From Ignavibacteria bacterium (GTDB lineage: Bacteria > Bacteroidota > Ignavibacteria > Ignavibacteriales > Ignavibacteriaceae), in the NCBI GenBank assembly GCA_021286645.1, contig JAJTBZ010000008.1, forward strand, positions 1 to 64,000: a DNA stretch of 64,000 bases. Direction: 5' to 3'. The position numbers and the translations under genes are program-made. Positions 62,906-64,000 of the stretch are shown here, piece after piece; the stretch's first letter is position 1, and the number at the start of each line of letters is the position of its first letter. The notes under the pieces are model-generated. The model ran no database searches and was not told the origin of the DNA. It worked only from the letters and a program-made list of their open reading frames with translations.

Positions 62906-64000
62906 ATGAGTAAGATAATTACCGGTTTGGATTTAGGCACCACGAAAGTGTGTGCTGTTATTGCCGAGATGATTTCTGATAAACAATTCCGTGTTTTAGG
63001 CTATGGGGTTTCACCTTCAGAAGGCCTGACTAAAGGTATTGTGATAAATATTGGTAAAACAGCGGAATCAATTCGTGAAGCAGTGCAGATGGCATGTGCA
63101 TCGGCAAATATTACCGAACCGATTACGAGTGTAAATGTTGGTGTCGCTGGTGAACATATTATGTCGCTGCGTCATCGTAATTTCGTTACTATCGTAAATG
63201 AAGAACACGAAATTACAAAACAGGATCTTGAAAGACTGGACGAAGATGTTCGCAGAATTCGTATCCCGATGGATATGCAGATATTGCATGTTATTCCCGA
63301 AGAATACGTGGTGGATTCCAATGTAAATGTGCAAGACCCTGTAGGTTTAGTTGCATCAAAGCTCGAAGCAACAAACCATGTAGTTTTGGCATCGGTTCCG
63401 GCGATTCAAAATATTAAAAGAGCAATCGAGCGTGCCGGCTTCGAAGTGAATGATTTTATTCTTCAGCCATTAGCTTCGGCAGCCTCTATTTTAGATGATA
63501 ACGAAAAAGATCTCGGCGTTATGATGATTGATATTGGTGGCGGAACTACCGATTTAGCAATTATCCATCGCCGCGCCATTGTGCATTCTAAAGTGGTAGG
63601 CATTGCAGGCAATCAGATTACAAATGATATTCGGGAAGCATTGGGAGTGGTTCCTGAAGAAGCAGAGTTTTTGAAAAAAGAACATGGCTACGCAACGGAA
63701 AGCGCGATAATTAAAAATGAAGAAATTATGATAAAAGGCGTTGGCGCGTGGGGAAGTTCACGTATTGAAACAAGCCTTTTAACTCAGATTATCAATCACC
63801 GTATGCGTGAATTGTTCAGTCATGTAGATAATGAAATTCGCAGCCTGGGCTTAAAGAGTAAAATCAGGGCCGGGATTATACTTACCGGTGGTGGTTCATT
63901 ATTACGTGGAACATGCGAGTTAGCCGAAGAAATATTCGGCTTACCGGCACGCTTGGGTGTGCCGTTAGAAACGGTAACCGGCTCCTATTCACCAATTGAA
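62906..64000 (+). CDS. ftsA: Division protein FtsA (partial, cut by window end)
   Basis: From the ATG at 62,906 the frame MSKIITGLDLGTTKVCAVIA stays open to the end of the window (365 codons). It has the actin-like phosphate-1 loop GLDLGTTKV, the SHS2 region, MMIDIGGGTTDLAI (phosphate-2) and LTGGGSLLRG (adenosine loop). FtsA tethers FtsZ to the membrane. The C-terminal amphipathic helix lies beyond the window. Confidence 0.93.
   Translation, partial: MSKIITGLDLGTTKVCAVIAEMISDKQFRVLGYGVSPSEGLTKGIVINIGKTAESIREAVQMACASANITEPITSVNVGVAGEHIMSLRHRNFVTIVNEEHEITKQDLERLDEDVRRIRIPMDMQILHVIPEEYVVDSNVNVQDPVGLVASKLEATNHVVLASVPAIQNIKRAIERAGFEVNDFILQPLASAASILDDNEKDLGVMMIDIGGGTTDLAIIHRRAIVHSKVVGIAGNQITNDIREALGVVPEEAEFLKKEHGYATESAIIKNEEIMIKGVGAWGSSRIETSLLTQIINHRMRELFSHVDNEIRSLGLKSKIRAGIILTGGGSLLRGTCELAEEIFGLPARLGVPLETVTGSYSPIE

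Overview
The window joins two unlike pieces of a bacterial chromosome. From the tRNA-Ser gene at 34,933-35,020 rightward it is ordinary housekeeping sequence, ending in a nearly complete division/cell-wall (dcw) cluster: mraZ-rsmH-ftsL-ftsI-murE-murF-mraY-murD-ftsW-murG-murC-ftsQ-ftsA, with ftsA cut by the window end. Moderate-to-low G+C, weak Shine-Dalgarno use in places, an Hc1-type histone-like protein, a PASTA-bearing FtsI, MORN-repeat lipoproteins and a DNPR-type (diaminopimelate) MurE suggest the Bacteroidota/Chlorobiota group, perhaps an Ignavibacteria- or Kapabacteria-like lineage. This placement is inference from gene content; there is no rRNA here.

From about 242 to 34,946 lies an integrated element of about 34.7 kb, inserted at the 3' end of the tRNA-Ser(GGA) gene. 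A 15-bp copy of the tRNA 3' end (242-256 and 34,932-34,946) marks its ends, and a 20-bp direct repeat just inside each end (315-334 and 34,806-34,825) looks like integrase arm sites. A tyrosine recombinase and two small HTH (excisionase-like) proteins sit at the right end. I see no capsid, terminase, tail or conjugation genes, so it reads as a non-conjugative genomic island or satellite.

Layout of the element, left to right: an orphan gene (399-1505); a replication module with a DUF5659-like protein, a primase-helicase and a cluster of six GTAAC plus six inverted GTTAC motifs that looks like an origin; small hypothetical genes; four cargo genes for zinc-ribbon, lipoprotein and membrane proteins (5.4-8.0 kb); an attC-shaped palindrome with a gene remnant (8.06-8.27 kb); a phage-like operon on the minus strand (8,272-12,476) with an amidoligase, a zinc-finger protein, a class II glutamine amidotransferase, an RHH protein, a tiny membrane protein, a Gam-like protein, a probable ssDNA-related protein and a DUF932 protein; a seven-gene, 15.4-kb defence operon on the minus strand (12,613-27,967); a divergent sigma-54-type AAA+ activator (28,494-30,410); four unrecognised genes separated by GC-rich hairpins (30,604-33,145); then the excision/integration module.

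The strongest candidate for an undescribed system is the operon at 12,613-27,967: SNF2-family helicase, large beta-class DNA methyltransferase, PD-(D/E)xK-like protein, Abi_C-like protein, Res-like helicase-nuclease, and two DUF262 proteins of which only one carries the HNH (DUF1524) motif. Its genes are tightly packed. The sigma-54-type activator with an unknown N-terminal sensor diverges from it and may control it.

Right of the tRNA: an alpha/beta hydrolase, BioY, a membrane-anchored Fe-S oxidoreductase, an Hc1-like protein, a CapA-type protein, a chemotaxis receptor, a DtxR/MntR-type regulator overlapping an NRAMP-UspA fusion, a methyltransferase, RlpA, a lipoprotein, an RsmB-like rRNA methyltransferase, then the dcw cluster.
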